From Spirochaetaceae bacterium (GTDB lineage Bacteria; Spirochaetota; Spirochaetia; WRBN01): a stretch of DNA of 7,619 nt. This document shows, in pieces, positions 5,179 to 7,619 of this stretch. The notes under the pieces are model-generated. The model was not told the origin of the DNA. It worked only from the letters and a program-made list of their open reading frames with translations, and ran no database searches. The DNA lies in the NCBI GenBank assembly GCA_020024055.1, contig JAHHUI010000069.1, forward strand, positions 1-7,619, written 5' to 3'. Numbering within the stretch: position 1 is the stretch's first letter; the number at the start of each line of letters is the position of its first letter. The position numbers were made by a program, and so were the translations under genes.

Positions 5179-6964
5179 CCAAGACGGCGCGAATGCGGCG
5201 CACCCCGCGGCTGGACGACTGCTCTTTTTCTATTTTGAAACGCCCTAAATCCTTTAAATGCTGCACATGCGGCCCACCGCACACTTCAATGGAAAAATCG
5301 CCGATGAAATATACTTTCACCACCTCGTCATATTTGCTTTCAAACATCGCCTGGGCGCCGATTTTTTTGGCCTCGTCCAGGCTCATGGTTTCCATACGAA
5401 TAGGCAAATCTTCCTGAATTTTGGCATTCACCAAGTCTTCCACGGCTTGGATTTGTTCTTTTGTCATGGGCGCGTCGTGGGCGAAATCAAAGCGCAGTCT
5501 CTCGGGGGTGATATTGCTTCCCTGCTGGCAGACATGATCGCCAAGCACACTGCGCAGCGCAGCATTCAGCAAATGCGTGGCAGTGTGATAGCGTGTAGAC
5601 ATCTCGCTGTTGTCGGCCAGGCCGCCCTTAAATGTTTTTTCGGCACCCTGCTTGCTCAGCTCCTGATGCTTGGCAAAGGCCTGATTGAATTCTTCTATAT
5701 TCACGCTCAGGCCATGCTCGCCAGCCAGCTCTTGTGTCAATTCCAAAGGAAAACCATATGTGTCATACAGACGAAATGCCATGCGTCCGCTGACAATTTT
5801 CTGCGGGTTTTTCAACAGGCCGGGCAAAAGCTTTTCAAATTCTTTTTCGCCCTGCTGCAACGTGCGGCCAAAGATCTCTTCTTCAGTTTTCAATTCACCC
5901 AGGATAAAATCTCGCTTTTTCTGCAATTCGGGATAAGGCTGGGCATACATCTCCAACACCACATCGGCCAATTCCCCCAGGAAAGGCTCGCTGCGGCCCA
6001 GCTTGCGCGCCATACGCACTGCACGGCGAATCAGGCGGCGCAGAATATATCCCTGGCCCAGATTGCTGGGGCGAATCATTTTTTCATCGCCCAGAATCAT
6101 CACCGCGGCCTTGGCATGATCGGCTATAATGCGAAAACAATGCGCCTGCTCGCTCTCATCATGCACATAGGTCTTGCCTGTCAGCTGGCCAATTTTCTCC
6201 AGCAAAGGCAGGAACAATTCGGTCTCATACACGCTGGTCTTGCCCAAAAGCAGACACAGCACGCGCTCCACCCCCATGCCGGTGTCAATATTTTTTCGCT
6301 CAAGAGGAATATAGCGGCCGTCTTCCAGTTTATTATATTCCATGAAGACATCATTCCAAAATTCAATATATTTGCCACAGTCGCAGCCGGGGCGGCAATC
6401 GGGGCTGCAGGGGTTCTTTTGCGTGTCTAAAAACATCTCGCTGTCGGGGCCGCAAGGGCCTGTTTTCCCCGCCGGGCCCCACCAATTATCCTCTCTGCCC
6501 AGGACAATAATATGATCCTCATCAATGCCGCAGGCGCGCCACAGCTGCTCGGCCTCCCTGTCGCGAGGAACATCATCATCGCCAGCAAAAATAGTGATGT
6601 AAATATGCTGCTTGTCAAAACCAAGATATTTTGGGCTGGTGATAAATTCATAGGAAAAAGGGATCATTTCTTTCTTGAAAAAATCGCCCAGGCTCCAATT
6701 ACCCAGCATTTCAAAAAAGGTGAGATGATGGGCATCACCTACGCTGTCGATATCACCGGTGCGAATACATTTTTGCACATTCACCAATTTTGTGCCCGCC
6801 GGATGCGCATTGCCCAATAAATAGGGCACCAAGGGATGCATGCCCGCTGTGGTGAACAGCACTGTGGGGTCATTTTCGGGAATCACAGAGCGCCCGGAGA
6901 TCTCTTTATGTCCGCGCTCGATAAAAAAATCAATAAATAATCGTCGTAATTTTTGTGCATTCAT
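5165..6964 (-). CDS. alaS: Alanyl-tRNA synthetase, short form lacking the C-Ala domain
   Basis: A class II synthetase that charges tRNA-Ala and proofreads mischarged Ser/Gly. The 599-aa product is short next to the usual 850-900 aa. The catalytic core has PENDPTVLFTTAGMHPLVPY, NVQKCIRTGDID, FFEMLGNWSLGDFFKKE (motif 2 region) and DTGMGVER (motif 3, about 227-234). A Cys cluster at 186, 190, 194 and 196 (NPCSPDCRPGCDCGKY) may bind a metal. The tRNA-recognition region follows, then an editing domain with HTATH (His460, His464) and CGGPH (Cys562, His566), where most AlaRS have CGGTH. The protein ends right after RGVRRIRAVL, so the C-terminal oligomerisation/tRNA-binding domain is absent. No remnant of it follows. 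Short AlaRS proteins are known in some lineages such as Borrelia. Starts considered were TTG 6976, ATG 6967 and ATG 6964; the last best fits the weak GGAA at 6971-6974 (6-base spacing) and the family N-terminus. Confidence 0.97.
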   Translation of the reverse strand: MNAQKLRRLFIDFFIERGHKEISGRSVIPENDPTVLFTTAGMHPLVPYLLGNAHPAGTKLVNVQKCIRTGDIDSVGDAHHLTFFEMLGNWSLGDFFKKEMIPFSYEFITSPKYLGFDKQHIYITIFAGDDDVPRDREAEQLWRACGIDEDHIIVLGREDNWWGPAGKTGPCGPDSEMFLDTQKNPCSPDCRPGCDCGKYIEFWNDVFMEYNKLEDGRYIPLERKNIDTGMGVERVLCLLLGKTSVYETELFLPLLEKIGQLTGKTYVHDESEQAHCFRIIADHAKAAVMILGDEKMIRPSNLGQGYILRRLIRRAVRMARKLGRSEPFLGELADVVLEMYAQPYPELQKKRDFILGELKTEEEIFGRTLQQGEKEFEKLLPGLLKNPQKIVSGRMAFRLYDTYGFPLELTQELAGEHGLSVNIEEFNQAFAKHQELSKQGAEKTFKGGLADNSEMSTRYHTATHLLNAALRSVLGDHVCQQGSNITPERLRFDFAHDAPMTKEQIQAVEDLVNAKIQEDLPIRMETMSLDEAKKIGAQAMFESKYDEVVKVYFIGDFSIEVCGGPHVQHLKDLGRFKIEKEQSSSRGVRRIRAVLVNEG

Positions 6965-7015
6965 CATTATTTCCAATTATAAAAAAAAATCGTCTTTTCG
7001 CCTAGATATGCCCAC

Positions 7016-7045
7016 TTGCCACACTCTGTGTACTGATTTTATAAT
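7016..7045 (+). promoter_or_regulatory. Sigma70-type promoter for serS
   Basis: TTGCCA (7016-7021), 18 bases, then a perfect TATAAT (7040-7045). Transcription would start near 7052, giving a leader of about 28 bases that contains the AAGGAG site at 7065-7070. The 103-115-base alaS-serS gap is too short for a T-box riboswitch and shows none. Confidence 0.65.
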
Positions 7046-7049
7046 ATCA
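7041..7049 (-). promoter_or_regulatory. Candidate extended -10 promoter for alaS
   Basis: The minus strand reads TGATATTAT: TATTAT (7046-7041, 5 of 6) with an extended TGn. No good -35 is seen. Transcription would start near 7034, giving a leader of about 70 bases before the ATG at 6964. It overlaps the serS -10 on the other strand almost base for base. Confidence 0.35.
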
Positions 7050-7079
7050 TTCAATAATTTCCACAAGGAGACAATTCCC

Positions 7080-7619
7080 ATGATCGACTTAAGGCTTTTG
7101 CGCGAAAACCTGGAAACAATGAAAAAAAATATCCTCAATCGCCATGTGGAAGCGGATGCGGAATTGACCCTGAAGCTGTACGAAGAAAAAAATCAGCTGC
7201 AGACACAGCTGGAGGCCCTGCGCAAAGAGCGCAATGAAACAGCAGATAAAATGAAATTGTGCCAAGCCGATGAGCGGCCGGCCTTGATAGAGCAAGGCAA
7301 GCAGTTAAAAGATCAAATTGCCCGGCAGGAAGAGGCCCTGAATACACTGAGCGGCCGTCTTCAGGAAGAAGCAATGAAATTGCCTAATTATGCGCATCCG
7401 GATGCGCCCCAGGGCACACAAGACGAAGATAACAAAGAACTGCACATTGCGGGAAAACCCCGAACATTCGACTTTACACCCAAAGATCATGTGCAGCTGG
7501 CTGAAGAGCTGGATCTGGTCGACTTTGAAGCAGGCGCGCGCGTCAGCGGAGCAAAATTTTACTTTTTAAAAAATCAGGCCGTGCTGATGGAGGCCGCCCT
7601 GATACGCTATGCCCTGGAT
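7080..7619 (+). CDS. serS: Seryl-tRNA synthetase, N-terminal part (3' end outside window)
   Basis: A class II synthetase that attaches serine to tRNA-Ser in the cytosol. The frame is open from ATG 7080 to the window end, giving 180 of the usual 420-430 residues. Residues 1-25 (MIDLRLLRENLETMKKNILNRH is the family-type N-terminus) lead into the long antiparallel coiled-coil arm (about 27-98) that holds the tRNA-Ser long variable arm. Next is LPNYAHPDAPQG (101-112), then the start of the catalytic core with FTPKDHVQLAEELDLVDFE (132-150) and GARVSGAKFYFLKN (152-165). Class II motifs 2 and 3 lie beyond the window. AAGGAG at 7065-7070, nine bases before the ATG, supports the start. It is divergent from alaS, which groups two aminoacyl-tRNA synthetases around one control region. 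Confidence 0.96.
   Translation, partial: MIDLRLLRENLETMKKNILNRHVEADAELTLKLYEEKNQLQTQLEALRKERNETADKMKLCQADERPALIEQGKQLKDQIARQEEALNTLSGRLQEEAMKLPNYAHPDAPQGTQDEDNKELHIAGKPRTFDFTPKDHVQLAEELDLVDFEAGARVSGAKFYFLKNQAVLMEAALIRYALD

Noticed and set aside
5258..6430. 390-aa open frame on the plus strand opposite alaS
   Set aside because: It lies fully antisense to a clear AlaRS with intact motifs and its His/Gln/Phe/Leu-rich translation looks like a shadow of biased codons, with no family resemblance.
6965..7079. T-box riboswitch between the two synthetase genes
   Set aside because: The gap is about 115 bases shared by two divergent genes, too short for a T-box, and no T-box core motif or terminator stem was seen.

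Overview
This is a gene-dense bacterial window with core housekeeping genes on both sides of a low-G+C accessory block. Left to right it holds: the 3' part of dxs (isoprenoid precursor synthesis, +); a soluble chemoreceptor-type protein ending in a CZB zinc-binding domain (+); an M29-family metallo-aminopeptidase whose ATG overlaps the chemoreceptor stop by one base (+); three tightly packed minus-strand genes (3517-5036) encoding an ImmA/IrrE-type HExxH protein, an unrecognised 116-aa acidic protein and a Panacea/SocA-like (DUF4065) protein; a short alanyl-tRNA synthetase gene alaS (-); and, divergently, the 5' part of serS (+). No rRNA, tRNA, CRISPR array, transposase or integrase was found.

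Organism: the short AlaRS (about 599 aa, no C-terminal C-Ala domain, CGGPH instead of CGGTH in the editing site) and the style of the SerRS N-terminus remind me of Spirochaetota, with some candidate-phyla bacteria as an alternative. This comes from remembered family features, not from a search, so it is tentative. The DXP pathway enzyme and the chemoreceptor-like protein are compatible with a free-living or host-associated motile bacterium.

The most interesting region is 3507-5178. In the lines I counted by hand, the three-gene block is clearly more AT-rich than its flanks: 17 and 19 G+C per 60 bases at 4501-4560 and 4381-4440, against 32 and 31 at 3001-3060 and 5701-5760. Its edges carry an imperfect direct repeat (3502-3519 and 5161-5178, 15 of 18 identical, with a 13-base core differing at one base). 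The left copy covers the aminopeptidase stop codon and the right copy covers the alaS stop codon. Collapsing the block to one repeat would leave two intact convergent genes whose stop codons overlap. This looks like a discrete cassette inserted between two core genes.

The cassette reads as one operon: Panacea gene, unknown gene (8-base overlap), metalloprotease gene (4-base gap). It has one candidate extended -10 promoter in front of the Panacea gene, followed by two near-identical 11-base AT repeats that could be an operator. Panacea proteins are known antitoxins or proteolytic adaptors, and ImmA/IrrE peptidases are known to cleave repressors in stress and mobile-element switches. A toxin-antitoxin or phage-defence role is therefore a reasonable hypothesis. 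The middle protein is the natural candidate for toxin or protease substrate. Nothing in the sequence alone proves this.

The rest is ordinary housekeeping. Points to note are overlapping divergent -10 elements between alaS and serS, and probable translational coupling of a chemoreceptor to a peptidase.
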